From positions 62,001 through 126,000 of the forward strand of contig CADACE010000004.1 in the NCBI GenBank assembly GCA_902786265.1: DNA of 64,000 nt. Reading direction: 5' to 3'. The notes beneath the pieces are model-generated. The model made no database searches and was not told the origin of the DNA. It saw nothing but the letters and a program-made list of their open reading frames with translations. The position numbers were made by a program, and so were the translations under genes. Below, piece by piece: positions 34,850 through 44,269 of the stretch. Positions within the stretch are counted from its first letter, which is position 1; the number at the start of each line of letters is the position of its first letter. Source of the stretch: an uncultured Chloroflexota bacterium (GTDB lineage Bacteria > Chloroflexota > Anaerolineae > Anaerolineales > Anaerolineaceae).

Positions 34850-35635
34850 ATGAATAATGGGATAACATTGATGATCGATTCCGGCGTGGGCGGGCTTTCC
34901 GTACTTGCACTGGCTCATCAAAAACTTCCAAATGAAAATTTCCGCTTCTTTGCCGATGCATCTTATGCACCCTATGGAGACAAAACGCCGCTCGAAATAC
35001 GGGACCGCCTGCATGCGATCCTGGATCTCCATCAAAATCAACCGCTGAAAGCCATCCTGCTCGCCTGCAACACCGCCACATCCGCGGCGGCTGCGGTGCT
35101 GCGTCAGGAGCTGGAGATCCCGGTGATCGGGATGGAACCGGCACTAAAGCCTGCTGTCCTCACCTCCGATGGGCAGATCGTGGTGATTGCGACCGCCCTG
35201 ACCATTCGGGAAGAAAAATTCCAGAAGCTTCTCGCGCAATATGGAGAAGGGCGGGATATTGTCCCGATGCCCTGCCCCGGGCTGATGGAGCTGGTGGAAA
35301 AGGAACCCGCGGGACCGGAAACGGAAGCCTATCTGCGGGAGGTACTGGAACCGTATCGGGAAACAATGGCTTCCCTGGTCCTCGGCTGTACGCATTATGT
35401 GTTCCTGCGTCCGCTGCTGCAAAGGATGTATCCGAAAGTCCGGCTGTATGACGGCAACGACGGCGTTGTCCGTCATCTGGAGGATGTCCTGCGAAAACGG
35501 GAAGCCCTCGGCGGCCAGGGAGAGGTCTCTGTAAGCAATTCCCTGCGGGATCCGGAAGCCGGAGCCGCCTATCAGAAAAAATGCACAGATATGCTGCTGT
35601 TTTGTGACCGGATGTATACCGAAGCAGCTGATTAA
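34850..35635 (+). CDS. murI: Glutamate racemase MurI
   Basis: Interconverts L- and D-glutamate to supply peptidoglycan. The 261 residues contain the two catalytic cysteines in LLACNTATSAAA and VLGCTHYVFL, plus the N-terminal DSGVGGLSVL and SYAPYGDK substrate stretches. A plausible ribosome site (GGGGAGG) is seven bases before the ATG. A REPIN-like repeat precedes it, so it is probably transcribed on its own. Confidence 0.95.
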   Translation: MNNGITLMIDSGVGGLSVLALAHQKLPNENFRFFADASYAPYGDKTPLEIRDRLHAILDLHQNQPLKAILLACNTATSAAAAVLRQELEIPVIGMEPALKPAVLTSDGQIVVIATALTIREEKFQKLLAQYGEGRDIVPMPCPGLMELVEKEPAGPETEAYLREVLEPYRETMASLVLGCTHYVFLRPLLQRMYPKVRLYDGNDGVVRHLEDVLRKREALGGQGEVSVSNSLRDPEAGAAYQKKCTDMLLFCDRMYTEAAD

Positions 35636-35693
35636 TTAGCCCGCTTTTTAGCGTGAGCCCTTCTCGACTTAAACCGAATCAATAAATATTTCC

Positions 35694-37169
35694 TCAATTC
35701 GTTTCAATCAAATGATAATAACAGACATCGGACTGGTCGAAACGGTATTGATAACGGGTGTCGATCAGGTCCTGGACTTCAGGAATGTTGGTTTCGCCGC
35801 TGCAGAAGGCAAGGATCCAACAAGGCGGAGTCTTCCGGAGCGTATCCAGAAATTCGGCTTTAAACCGCGGTGAATAATTCAGGTGAATGTGCTGGTAGGC
35901 ACAAAAGCGGCTGACCGGTTCGAGATCGTAATTCAGGTAGATTTCAGGCGGCATATTGATCGCGATCACGGAATTCCGTTCTTCCTCGGGTATCTTTTCC
36001 GCAGCGGTGAACATCGGCTGCTGACGGTGCAGACTGAGCAGGTCCTGAGCCCTTTGGATGTTCAGCCATCCAAACCATAAAATGACACACAGCAGGATCA
36101 GAATTTCCGCCTTCGTGATACGTACCGAACAGCGGTTCAGGACAAAAAACAGAACCGGGAGGTAGGTTGTGAAATAATGCAGATAGGCATTGCTGCTTAC
36201 GATCATCCATGTTCCGCTGAGGAGGACTGCCGCTGTGATGCCGTCGGAAAGGTCATATGACTTTTTTCTGGTAAGGTACAGCAGATAAATGATGACAGCG
36301 GCGATAGCCGGCAGGTAGCGGATGATAAAATCCGTTCCTCTGAACATGACAAAAGTTCTGGAACCTGTATAGTCGAAATTGAATTGAAACACAGCGTAAA
36401 ACATTTCGTCAAATGCTCCGCGGGAATAAAACCAGCCGAAGACGGGCAGGATGACGATCAGCATACCGAAAAGTCCGGCAAGGATATTTTCAGCGATATT
36501 TTTATACTGTTTTTTCACGATCAGATAAATGCCGGTTACGAAAACTCCCGCACAAACGGGAATGGCGTTATTCGCGCGGATCATTACCATCAGGGCAGCA
36601 TTCACCCCATGCAGAAACGCGAAAAGAGGCGGGTGTTTTGGATCGGACTTTGAACGGACGGCGTATTTGGACAGAAGAAAAAAGCTGCAGCAGGTAAAAG
36701 GCAGACACCACTCTTCGGAAAGGTTTCCGCTTTCTATGGTTATACTGAATACCGCGCTTACGCAGACCAGGAACAGCGTAAACTTCGTGAGAGACCTGCT
36801 GCCTTCCTCAAAAATGCCGTATATTCTGAACATAAAATATGTCGAAACGCAGACAGATATCAGCTGCATGAGGAAAAGTATATTCGTTCCTTTGTTCGTT
36901 GTTCCCCCAAGTGCGCCGAGCGCCTGAAGAAAATAAAGCACCGGGCCTTTATGATCCCAGACGTCGGTATAGGGGACTTTTCCCCGGAGAATTTCTTTCC
37001 CGATAAAGCGGAAAAATGCGGAATCATATGAAAAATTATGCGGGTATACCGGACTTGTCCCCTGGGAAATAAACAGCATCAGGATCGTTAAAAAAAACAC
37101 GGAAAAAGTATAAAACAATATATTGTGTTTATTATTTTTTGAAATAAATGATTGCAGCTTATTAAACAT
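35694..37169 (-). CDS. Multi-pass membrane glycosyltransferase (GT39/ArnT-like)
   Basis: Integral membrane protein of 491 residues with about ten hydrophobic segments. The first outside loop carries YDSAFFRFIGKEILRGKVPYTDVWDHKGP, the pattern of lipid-linked-sugar transferases of the PMT/ArnT clan, including the acidic pair expected there. The C-terminal part (about 380-491) is soluble and ends DVCYYHLIETN. Likely uses polyprenyl-phosphate sugars to modify surface glycans or proteins; donor and acceptor unknown. It stands alone on the minus strand. Confidence 0.75.
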   Translation of the reverse strand: MFNKLQSFISKNNKHNILFYTFSVFFLTILMLFISQGTSPVYPHNFSYDSAFFRFIGKEILRGKVPYTDVWDHKGPVLYFLQALGALGGTTNKGTNILFLMQLISVCVSTYFMFRIYGIFEEGSRSLTKFTLFLVCVSAVFSITIESGNLSEEWCLPFTCCSFFLLSKYAVRSKSDPKHPPLFAFLHGVNAALMVMIRANNAIPVCAGVFVTGIYLIVKKQYKNIAENILAGLFGMLIVILPVFGWFYSRGAFDEMFYAVFQFNFDYTGSRTFVMFRGTDFIIRYLPAIAAVIIYLLYLTRKKSYDLSDGITAAVLLSGTWMIVSSNAYLHYFTTYLPVLFFVLNRCSVRITKAEILILLCVILWFGWLNIQRAQDLLSLHRQQPMFTAAEKIPEEERNSVIAINMPPEIYLNYDLEPVSRFCAYQHIHLNYSPRFKAEFLDTLRKTPPCWILAFCSGETNIPEVQDLIDTRYQYRFDQSDVCYYHLIETN

Positions 37170-37352
37170 AACTAAATTATATCCAAAGAATTGATGAATA
37201 AAAGCTCTTTGCGGGACCTCATATTCCGGATAATTACAAATTTGCAGAAAAATGATATATATTCCTGATAATAAAGTTTTAGAAGCGAATATGAAAAAAG
37301 GTAACTAACGCATTTTACTGGTGAGTCAGAAAAAGAGCCATAATATACAGCA

Positions 37353-37409
37353 GGGGAATGCTTCGGAAACACACGGACTTTCGATCCCGTGCTTTGTAAA
37401 GCATTCCCC
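37353..37409. repeat. 57-base hairpin in the 381-base gap before the orphan gene
   Basis: GGGGAATGCTT (37353-37363) pairs with AAGCATTCCCC (37399-37409), and an inner CACGG/CCGTG stem lies inside. No T tract follows on either strand, so terminator function is doubtful. The rest of the gap (37170-37550) is AT-rich and holds only the promoter listed separately. Confidence 0.65.
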
Positions 37410-37465
37410 CCGGAATGCAAAGTGAGCTCTTATAGCAGAAATATATTAGAAATAAATCAGAAAGC

Positions 37466-37493
37466 TTGACAAAGTAGAAAGCAGTACTATAAT
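37466..37493 (+). promoter_or_regulatory. Consensus sigma-A promoter of the orphan gene
   Basis: A perfect TTGACA (37466-37471) and a perfect TATAAT (37488-37493) separated by 16 bases, 58 bases before the start codon. Few promoters in the window match so well, so the gene is probably expressed. Confidence 0.8.
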
Positions 37494-37550
37494 ATAAATA
37501 TAGAATAAATCTATTATAAAGATAATTTCCAGAAAGGAGGCTGCTGAATA

Positions 37551-38582
37551 ATGGATTTTCGTGATACCGAATCAATTCCGGAAGGAAACTGCCGGATGGT
37601 TGATGAGTATTCCCGAATTTGCGCGGGAGATGACAGCGTGGGGCATCCTTTTGCTGTAAGCAGCGCGGAACTACCGCCTGAACGGTTGGATGAATTCAGC
37701 ACATCTCCTTTCGGATTTGAAGAATCAGCATCCTTTCTCTGGGAGGATACGCAGCTCACCTATCAGCATGCCTGTTTGTCTAACAGGTTTTCAGAAGAAT
37801 ACCTGAAGCTCTGCGGACGTCTTGAAAAAAGCATCAAGCAGGTCGGAAGTATGTGCGTGACCAAAGCGGTACTGGAACAGGAAGGTTTTGTCTTTTCCGG
37901 TCTTGAGGCGATGAACATCAATAAGCTGATCGGGATGGTTTCCTTTCATCTGCGCAAATGCCATGCGGCATTCCGGACGATTTACCGGGAAAACAATTTT
38001 CTGGGAATGTCCTACCTGAATTGGGAATTCCGCTGGGTTGAGCTCGGCAGCCGGCTGAAATCAACCGGGGTGAAGATCCAAAATATTGCAGCGGGCAGCG
38101 TCAACATTGACAGCATACTGCGGCGGGAAGCCGTAACATCCCGTTCTGAAGGTACAAAGACAGCTTCGGTACAGGACTCTCGTCCGCTTCCTGTAAACCC
38201 GGCCGCACTGCCGGTAGAAGGTTCACTGGTGAGGCAGATGCTGCGTGAACAGCGGGAAGCGGAGAAGCGTGAGAAAGAATACGAAAAACAGCTCTGCGAT
38301 TTGTATAAAATATGGGGGAAGAAACCGGAAATCCCGCCGGAATTAGTGGGGATGGTGAAGGTTGAACCCAATTTTCCGATGTCCGTTGAGAAAGACGGAA
38401 AAAGACGGACTGAGTTCCTTGAGGCGGAAGAAGCCAGAAAGGTACTTATGGAGGATGCGGAAACAAGGGGTGACCAACAAGCCCTTTCGGAGATACCAAC
38501 GGAAAATGCAGATCAGCTTGGAAGCAGATGGATTGATTATCTGGAAGCCAATCCCGACAGCATCTGGCATCCGCCTGAATGA
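37551..38582 (+). CDS. Orphan protein of unknown function with strong promoter and ribosome site
   Basis: I do not recognise this 343-residue soluble protein. AAAGGAGG lies ten bases before the ATG. The N-terminal 75 residues are polar and acidic. Residues about 75-190 look like an alpha-helical domain (FSEEYLKLCGRLEKSIKQ, LIGMVSFHLRKCHAAFRTIYRE, YLNWEFRWVELGSRLK). A charged coiled-coil-like stretch follows (MLREQREAEKREKEYEKQ), and the tail ends WIDYLEANPDSIWHPPE. No signal peptide, membrane segment or catalytic motif is visible. No operon partner. Confidence 0.65.
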   Translation: MDFRDTESIPEGNCRMVDEYSRICAGDDSVGHPFAVSSAELPPERLDEFSTSPFGFEESASFLWEDTQLTYQHACLSNRFSEEYLKLCGRLEKSIKQVGSMCVTKAVLEQEGFVFSGLEAMNINKLIGMVSFHLRKCHAAFRTIYRENNFLGMSYLNWEFRWVELGSRLKSTGVKIQNIAAGSVNIDSILRREAVTSRSEGTKTASVQDSRPLPVNPAALPVEGSLVRQMLREQREAEKREKEYEKQLCDLYKIWGKKPEIPPELVGMVKVEPNFPMSVEKDGKRRTEFLEAEEARKVLMEDAETRGDQQALSEIPTENADQLGSRWIDYLEANPDSIWHPPE

Positions 38583-38646
38583 TGAGCTTGAAATATGCTG
38601 ACATATGCTGACATATGGTTCTGAATGGTTTAAAGATAAAGGTAAA

Positions 38647-38667
38647 AAATTCAATATTATTGAATTT
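38647..38667. repeat. Perfect AT-rich palindrome after the orphan gene
   Basis: AAATTCAATA and TATTGAATTT flank a single T. It lies between the orphan gene and the DUF554 gene and could be an operator or a weak terminator. A short tandem repeat (TATGCTGACA twice) lies just before it at about 38593-38613. Confidence 0.5.
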
Positions 38668-38834
38668 CAGCGGAGAGTACACTTTGGCTGTCTGTTTCCA
38701 TTTAAACCGGTTCAGAGAAAAATGATAAAGAACCGATCATGAACAAAGATGTAATAATCAGATGTACCGTATTTTTCAGAAATCACCGGAGAACTGTATA
38801 TAATTTATAACATTCCAAAAATAAGGATTCTGAC

Positions 38835-39560
38835 ATGATAGGACTGGGAACATTGATCAATACAGCGGCAATAGCGGCAGGAGGGATCGGAGGACACTTC
38901 TTTGGAAGATTTTTCAAACAAGAGCAGCAGGATTCCATAACGAAAGCAAACGGTGTCGCGGTTTTGTTTATCGCGATTGCCGGTGCCATGGAAGGAATGC
39001 TGAAGGTTGAAAATAATGTACTTACAAGCGGACGGTCAATGCTGATCGTGATATGTATCGTGCTGGGGACAATTATCGGTGAACTGATTGGGATCGAAAA
39101 CGGTTTTGAACGGTTTGGCGAATGGCTGAAGGTCAAGACCGGCAACGCGAAAGATGCCGGGTTTGTAGATGCCTTTGTAACCGCGTCTCTGACCGTATCC
39201 ATCGGCGCAATGGCGATCGTCGGATCGATTGAGGACGGTATTCTCGGTAATTATTCCATATTGGCAGTGAAATCCGTACTTGACTTTATCATAATTATCA
39301 TGATGACGGCTTCGATGGGGAAAGGTGCCGGATTTTCGGCAATTCCTGTATTTGTTTTTGAAGGCGGTATGACGCTTCTGGCAAGGCTGATCGCACCGAT
39401 CATGACGGATGTGGCGATACAATATCTTTCCCTGATCGGGTCGATATTGATTTTCTGTGTTGGGATCAATCTGGTGTGGGGAAAGAAGGTGCGTGTCGCG
39501 AATATGCTGCCGGCAGTAGTATTGGCGGTCGCCGCGGCGTATGTTCCGGTAAAGTGGTAA
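38835..39560 (+). CDS. DUF554 family membrane protein
   Basis: Integral membrane protein of 241 residues belonging to the DUF554 (YdfK-like) family of unknown function; some are proposed transporters. Seen: IGLGTLINTAAIAAGGIGGHFFGRF at the start, GVAVLFIAIAGAMEGM, GTIIGELIGIENGFERFG and the FVTASLTVSIGAMAIVGSIEDG core that defines the family. About six or seven membrane spans. A TATAAT box lies about 40 bases upstream. No partner gene. Confidence 0.88.
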   Translation: MIGLGTLINTAAIAAGGIGGHFFGRFFKQEQQDSITKANGVAVLFIAIAGAMEGMLKVENNVLTSGRSMLIVICIVLGTIIGELIGIENGFERFGEWLKVKTGNAKDAGFVDAFVTASLTVSIGAMAIVGSIEDGILGNYSILAVKSVLDFIIIIMMTASMGKGAGFSAIPVFVFEGGMTLLARLIAPIMTDVAIQYLSLIGSILIFCVGINLVWGKKVRVANMLPAVVLAVAAAYVPVKW

Positions 39561-39691
39561 GAGAGAAATAAGAAATAAGAAATAGAATTTGTTTATGGTT
39601 TGCAAATACGGGAAGATCAAACGATTATTTCTTACATCCTGCTTCCTGCAACTTACAACCTATACCCTAAACCCTATACTCTATTAAAAAA
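39561..39691. repeat. Low-complexity intergenic stretch
   Basis: Short repeats fill the gap: GAAATAA twice near 39565-39580, then CTTAC/CCTGC/CAACTTACAACC and CCCTAAACCCTATAC near 39632-39682. I see no gene, hairpin with T tract or promoter of quality. Confidence 0.5.
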
Positions 39692-40111
39692 ATGGACGAT
39701 AAAACGATCAAAACTTATTCTCCCGGGACGCTGGGATGCTATGATTATGTGGTCATGCTGAGCCGGTATCAGGGGAAATACCTGCTGAGCAGGCATAAGG
39801 GTCGAACGACCTGGGAGCTGCAGGGCGGACATATCGAACCGGGCGAGACCGCGGATGACGCAGCGAGACGCGAGCTTTATGAAGAATCCGGTGCTGTTTT
39901 GTTTGATATAGCACCCCTGTGTGATTACAGCGGAGAAGAACCGGGGAAAAATAATTACGGAAAGGGAAAGGTTTTCGAGGTCAGTATAAAAGGTATAGGT
40001 GATCTGCCGGAAAGTGAGATGGAAGAGATAGGTCTGTTTGAAGATATCCCCGATGATCTGACATATCCGAATATTACGCGTGCGATACTTGCATATTTTG
40101 GTAAAAGATAA
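39692..40111 (+). CDS. Nudix hydrolase
   Basis: Small pyrophosphohydrolase of 139 residues. The Nudix box is intact: GGHIEPGETADDAARRELYE followed by ESG (about residues 47-69), with glutamates for metal binding. It starts TLGCYDYVVMLSRYQGKYLLS, the strand before the box. The substrate (damaged nucleotide, sugar nucleotide or other) cannot be read from sequence. No clear ribosome-binding site precedes the ATG. It stands alone. Confidence 0.88.
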   Translation: MDDKTIKTYSPGTLGCYDYVVMLSRYQGKYLLSRHKGRTTWELQGGHIEPGETADDAARRELYEESGAVLFDIAPLCDYSGEEPGKNNYGKGKVFEVSIKGIGDLPESEMEEIGLFEDIPDDLTYPNITRAILAYFGKR

Positions 40112-40124
40112 ATTACCGGGAAAA

Positions 40125-40201
40125 TGTATAGACAAATTTGAAGGTTTTTCCTCGTAAAAAACAATTTTCCCTCATGAATCTGTTGAATAATTGTATAGAC
40201 A
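40125..40201. repeat. Direct repeat TGTATAGACA in front of the isoprenoid operon
   Basis: Two exact 10-base copies at 40125-40134 and 40192-40201, each followed by an AT stretch with TTGAA or TTCAA and a T run. They lie in a 294-base gap without a supportable gene, upstream of the fni operon, and might be regulator sites. Confidence 0.45.
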
Positions 40202-40405
40202 TATATTCAAATTTTTTCAACCATAACTGATGAAGTTCTTATCAGGCAGCTGAAATAATTACTGACGAAATGTTGCTATTCATCATAGATGGGAACGAAT
40301 CCGCCGATGTGAAACTGTCCTTGTTACTGAATTGAGCTTCATACTGAATCATTCCACTTTTTACCGTATTCATATTATAATAATCATCATGGAGAGTTTG
40401 ATTTA

Positions 40406-41395
40406 ATGTCGATTGCTTTACGGAAAAAAAATCATATCGATATTTGCCTGAGTAAAGATGTCCGTTCAAAAACTACGAACGGTTTCGAGAAATTCCGCCT
40501 GATCCATAACGCACTGCCGGAAGAGGATTTTACGGCTTTTTCGACAGAAAGCAGTTTTCTCGGGAAAAAAATATCGGCTCCTCTCATGATTTCCTCCATG
40601 ACCGGCGGAACGGAAGAAGGCGAACAGATAAACCGCTGTCTGGCAGAAGCGGCAGCGGAATTGAATCTGCCCTTCGCAATCGGTTCCCAGCGGATCTATA
40701 TCCAGGAAAAGAGGAATCCCCGGGTCCCATATCGCAAAATCGCCCCATCAATTCCGATCCTTGCCAATTTAGGCGCCGTTCAATTGAATTACGGGTTCAC
40801 GCGGGATGACTGCCTGCGGGCGGTTGAAATGATCGATGCGGACGCACTAATACTGCATCTGAATCCGCTCCAGGAACTGATCCAGCAGAATGGCGATACT
40901 GATTTTTCCGGACTAATGAATAAAATCGCTGCATTATGTCACGATTTTCCTGTGCCGGTGATCGTCAAAGAAGTCGGATGGGGAATCAACTGCCGGCTCG
41001 CGAAAATACTGACGGATATCGGTGTTTCCATGATCGATGTTGCAGGAGCCGGCGGGACCTCCTGGTCAAAAGTGGAGAGCTTCATCTGTGAGAATATCCG
41101 TATGCAGCGGATCGCGGAGCCTTTTGATGACTGGGGTATTCCTACAGCTGAATGTATCAGCTCGATCCATGAAAAGTATCCGGAAATTGAAATCATTGCG
41201 TCCGGTGGAATTTCCAACGGCGCAGAAGCCGCTAAAGCAATCCGTATCGGAGCGAAACTGGCAGGCTTTGCCGCAAGACTCCTTCCCGCCGCGTCCGGCA
41301 AAAATACGGAAGCGGTAAAGGAAGAATTATCCGTCATTATGCAGCAATATAAGATCGCGCAATTTCTCTCTTCCGGAATTGAGAAAGCAGAATAG
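40406..41395 (+). CDS. fni: Type 2 isopentenyl-diphosphate delta-isomerase
   Basis: FMN- and NADPH-dependent isomerase converting IPP to DMAPP. The 329 residues show [14 protein letters not shown] at the start, [15 protein letters not shown] and GSQR for flavin and substrate, [24 protein letters not shown] and [15 protein letters not shown]. It heads an operon of seven plus-strand genes up to 46720; the polyprenyl synthase eight bases downstream uses its product. GGAGAG is about ten bases before the ATG. Confidence 0.95.
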   Translation: MSIALRKKNHIDICLSKDVRSKTTNGFEKFRLIHNALPEEDFTAFSTESSFLGKKISAPLMISSMTGGTEEGEQINRCLAEAAAELNLPFAIGSQRIYIQEKRNPRVPYRKIAPSIPILANLGAVQLNYGFTRDDCLRAVEMIDADALILHLNPLQELIQQNGDTDFSGLMNKIAALCHDFPVPVIVKEVGWGINCRLAKILTDIGVSMIDVAGAGGTSWSKVESFICENIRMQRIAEPFDDWGIPTAECISSIHEKYPEIEIIASGGISNGAEAAKAIRIGAKLAGFAARLLPAASGKNTEAVKEELSVIMQQYKIAQFLSSGIEKAE

Positions 41396-41403
41396 GAGCG
41401 GAA

Positions 41404-42390
41404 ATGAAACAGCAAATCATTGAAAATACAAATAAAACAATTTACCGCTATTTGATCGATAACGCAGTATTGAAAAGCGATGAGACCCTGCAGGAAATGC
41501 TATTATACGCGCTGGGTTTCAATACAGACGGCAGTTTATTAAGCGGCGGAAAGCGGCTGCGTCCGCTGTTCTGCTGCCTGACCTGCGGCATGATCTCAGG
41601 ACATTATGAACCGGCCCTTCTGTATGGTGCTGCGCTTGAAATGCTGCACAATTATACGCTTGTTCACGATGACATCGAAGATAACAGCGACACCAGACAT
41701 AACCGTCCCGCGTTATGGAAAAAATATGGCTTGCCGCTCGCAATTAACGCGGGCGATATGCTCTATACTCTCGCATTATCCGCTGCAGCTGAGGCTGATC
41801 AGATCAGCGGCAGAAACGGACTCAAAAAAATTCTGGAAATGTCTGAACAACTGTATCTCGGACAGCATCGTGATATTATGTTTGAAAAGCGTACAGATAT
41901 CGAGAAAGCAGAATATCTTCAAATGGTGAGAGGGAAAACCTCCGCACTGATCGGCTGTGCATTCACGTTAGGGGCATTAGCCGGGAACGCGGATGATGAG
42001 ACCGCGGCAAAATTTGAATATGCCGGTCAGCGTCTTGGGATCGCGTTTCAGATTCGTGATGATTATCTGGGTACCTGGGGAAATCTGGCTGATCTTGGAA
42101 AATCTGTTTCCGCAGATATTATGGATAAAAAGAATACGCTTGCTGTTGTCTATACAGCAAATAAAAGCCCGGAATTCCTTGAAAAATGGAAAGCTTATGA
42201 CGGGAATCCCGGACAGGTTTCCGAATTTGCCGAAATGATGACCGAAGCGGGTGCTGCGGACTATTTGCAGCAGCAATGCACAAAATATACCGAAGAAGCG
42301 CTGGACACCATAAAGGAATTCCGTTCTGAGACCGATTTTCAAATGATACTGGATGAATTGATTTCCTCACTGGCAGACCGGAAAAAATAA
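41404..42390 (+). CDS. Polyprenyl diphosphate synthase (IspA-type)
   Basis: Chain-elongating prenyltransferase, 328 residues, condensing IPP with allylic diphosphates. The two aspartate-rich motifs are seen as LVHDDIEDNSDTRHNR and IRDDYLGTWG. GGKRLRPLFCC at about residue 45 binds IPP. The first motif is DDxxD-like with two residues between (DDIED), the short-chain pattern for farnesyl or geranylgeranyl products. The product length cannot be decided. Confidence 0.93.
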   Translation: MKQQIIENTNKTIYRYLIDNAVLKSDETLQEMLLYALGFNTDGSLLSGGKRLRPLFCCLTCGMISGHYEPALLYGAALEMLHNYTLVHDDIEDNSDTRHNRPALWKKYGLPLAINAGDMLYTLALSAAAEADQISGRNGLKKILEMSEQLYLGQHRDIMFEKRTDIEKAEYLQMVRGKTSALIGCAFTLGALAGNADDETAAKFEYAGQRLGIAFQIRDDYLGTWGNLADLGKSVSADIMDKKNTLAVVYTANKSPEFLEKWKAYDGNPGQVSEFAEMMTEAGAADYLQQQCTKYTEEALDTIKEFRSETDFQMILDELISSLADRKK

Positions 42391-42454
42391 CGGCTGATCC
42401 TGATGACAGTCAGTTTTGATCGATACGATACAAGCAGAGTGTTATATAACGTAT

Positions 42455-43030
42455 ATGAATGATAAGAAGAAAATACAAAATGCGGTTCGGACCATTTTGA
42501 CCGGTATTGGAGAAGACCCGGAGCGGGAAGGTTTACTGGCCACTCCGGAGCGTGTTCAGCGCATGTATGAAGAGCTGTGTGCCGGATATCATATGGATCT
42601 GAATACCGTTGTCCATGGGGCGATATTCGAAGAATCCTGCGAAAGTATGGTCGTGATCCGCAATATCTCTTTCTACAGCATGTGTGAGCATCATATGCTG
42701 CCGTTTTACGGAAAAATCCATGTCGCTTATTTCCCGAATGGCAAAATCATCGGCCTGTCAAAGATTCCGCGGATCGTTGAAATGTATGCCCGGCGTCTGC
42801 AGGTGCAGGAGCGTCTGACTGAACAGGTATGCAGCGCAATTGAAAGTGTCCTTTTACCGAAAGGCATTGCCGTGCTGACGAACGGGATACATATGTGTTC
42901 CGTCATGAGAGGCGTAAAGAAAGAAAGTGCGGAGCTGATAACGACACGTTTTACAGGTGTCTTTTCAGAAAAACCGGAACTGAAGGAAGAATTTTACCGT
43001 CAGATCGGGCTGCGGATCCCGATGGAATAA
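42455..43030 (+). CDS. folE: GTP cyclohydrolase I FolE
   Basis: First enzyme of folate synthesis, making dihydroneopterin triphosphate. Zinc ligands are visible in MCEHHMLPF and in [25 protein letters not shown] and [23 protein letters not shown] are family signatures. I use the ATG at 42455 (192 residues); an upstream TTG at 42416 would add 13 poorly conserved residues. Neither has a strong ribosome site. It sits between the polyprenyl synthase and a HAD protein in the same operon. Confidence 0.93.
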   Translation: MNDKKKIQNAVRTILTGIGEDPEREGLLATPERVQRMYEELCAGYHMDLNTVVHGAIFEESCESMVVIRNISFYSMCEHHMLPFYGKIHVAYFPNGKIIGLSKIPRIVEMYARRLQVQERLTEQVCSAIESVLLPKGIAVLTNGIHMCSVMRGVKKESAELITTRFTGVFSEKPELKEEFYRQIGLRIPME

Positions 43031-43036
43031 CGCGAT

Positions 43037-44263
43037 ATGGGTAAACGGAAACAGTTTTTGATCCTGGATATTGACGGCGTTTTACTGGAAGCCGAAGGAT
43101 ACCGCGCTGCCTGTGTGGATACCATCAATCATTTTATTTCGCTGATGGGACAGCCGGATATTTTTATTACCCGGGAAATCGCGGATGTATATGAAGCATC
43201 CGGGATCGCCTGTGAATGGGACATGGTTCCGTTGACCCTGGCTGCTTTTGTGAACCGGTATTGTGAAACAACAGGCACAATATTTGCTGATGATTCATTT
43301 CCTCCCCGGTGCGGACAAAAGGGTGCTTTTACAAACAGTGATTTTCGATCGATGATGCTCGGTCAAATTCGTGAATACGCTTCACTGCTGAATTCTTCCG
43401 AAACCTGTATCGACGCGATTTATCATGGATATATCAGCCGTGAAGGGGCCGGGCTGGATGCATTATGGAATCAGCCGGTACGCGACCGGTTTTTTGTCGA
43501 TACCCTGGATCCGTGGAAATCTCCCTTTTTTGCGGAACTTATGAACCGCCTGCTGGGAAAGAATACCTTTGAAGACTTTTATGGTTTGGCCGCGCCGTTG
43601 GATTGCGAATCATATCTTGAAACAAAAGACCGGCTGCTGATTTCCGAATATTACCGGAAGCTGCTTCCCGAAATTCAGGGAAAAGGTGTTTATCCGGCAG
43701 TAATGACTTATCGCCCGACAAGATTCCCCTCTGAGGGGAACAAAGGAAGTTCTCATTTCGTTAATACACCGGAGGGAGAGTGCGCCCTGAAGATGCTGGG
43801 ATGGGATCACGGCAGGATCCCGATGATCGGCACCGGCAGTTTATGTTATATCGAAGAGAAATATCATCTGCGGAGAGAACAGTATGTCAAGCCGCATCCG
43901 TTCCACGCGTTGGCTTCCGCCATGATAGGGCTCTGCAATAATGAAATACAGGCATCGGAGCTTGCCAGAGTTTTATGCGAAGCAGATCCTGAAACAGTGC
44001 AGGACCCTTTGCAGGGGATGCTTTCCCGCGATGACAAGATCGAACTGGCTGTTTTTGAGGATTCAGTTTCCGGTATAGAAAGTGTCCGCAATGCAGGGGA
44101 GATCCTGAAACGCTGGAAATATGACGTCAAGGTCACATGCTGCGGGATCAGTACGACTGAGGCGAAAAATCAGAGATTGAAAAATGCGGGCGTTAAGATT
44201 TATAATAATGTCAATACAGCGTTTGATTTTGTACTCGGCGAGACCTTTGAGAAAGGAATTTGA
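43037..44263 (+). CDS. HAD-superfamily hydrolase-like protein with large cap
   Basis: 408-residue haloacid-dehalogenase-type protein. Motif I is ILDIDGVLLEAEG (nucleophile aspartate near residue 10), the conserved lysine is in YVKPHPFHALA, and the acidic motif IV is FEDSVSGIESVRNAG. A large insert (about residues 30-260) forms an unusual cap. The phosphatase substrate is unknown. It is six bases after folE and six before the next gene, so it is co-transcribed; a dephosphorylation step near folate or isoprenoid metabolism is only a guess. Confidence 0.78.
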   Translation: MGKRKQFLILDIDGVLLEAEGYRAACVDTINHFISLMGQPDIFITREIADVYEASGIACEWDMVPLTLAAFVNRYCETTGTIFADDSFPPRCGQKGAFTNSDFRSMMLGQIREYASLLNSSETCIDAIYHGYISREGAGLDALWNQPVRDRFFVDTLDPWKSPFFAELMNRLLGKNTFEDFYGLAAPLDCESYLETKDRLLISEYYRKLLPEIQGKGVYPAVMTYRPTRFPSEGNKGSSHFVNTPEGECALKMLGWDHGRIPMIGTGSLCYIEEKYHLRREQYVKPHPFHALASAMIGLCNNEIQASELARVLCEADPETVQDPLQGMLSRDDKIELAVFEDSVSGIESVRNAGEILKRWKYDVKVTCCGISTTEAKNQRLKNAGVKIYNNVNTAFDFVLGETFEKGI

Positions 44264-44269
44264 AATAAT

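Noticed and set aside
37353..37409. Possible tRNA because of a TTCGATCCC stretch
   Set aside because: The fold is a simple nested hairpin without acceptor, D or anticodon arms.
38593..38613. Tandem TATGCTGACA repeat as a regulatory array
   Set aside because: Only two copies, no spacing pattern or nearby promoter that they would overlap.
39632..39682. Telomere-like CCCTAAACCCTA sequence
   Set aside because: Only one or two irregular units in a low-complexity gap; nothing suggests a chromosome end.
40242..40469. Minus-strand open frame of 75 codons upstream of fni
   Set aside because: It overlaps the start of fni, has no ribosome site and a low-complexity Ser/Asn-rich composition; more likely chance.
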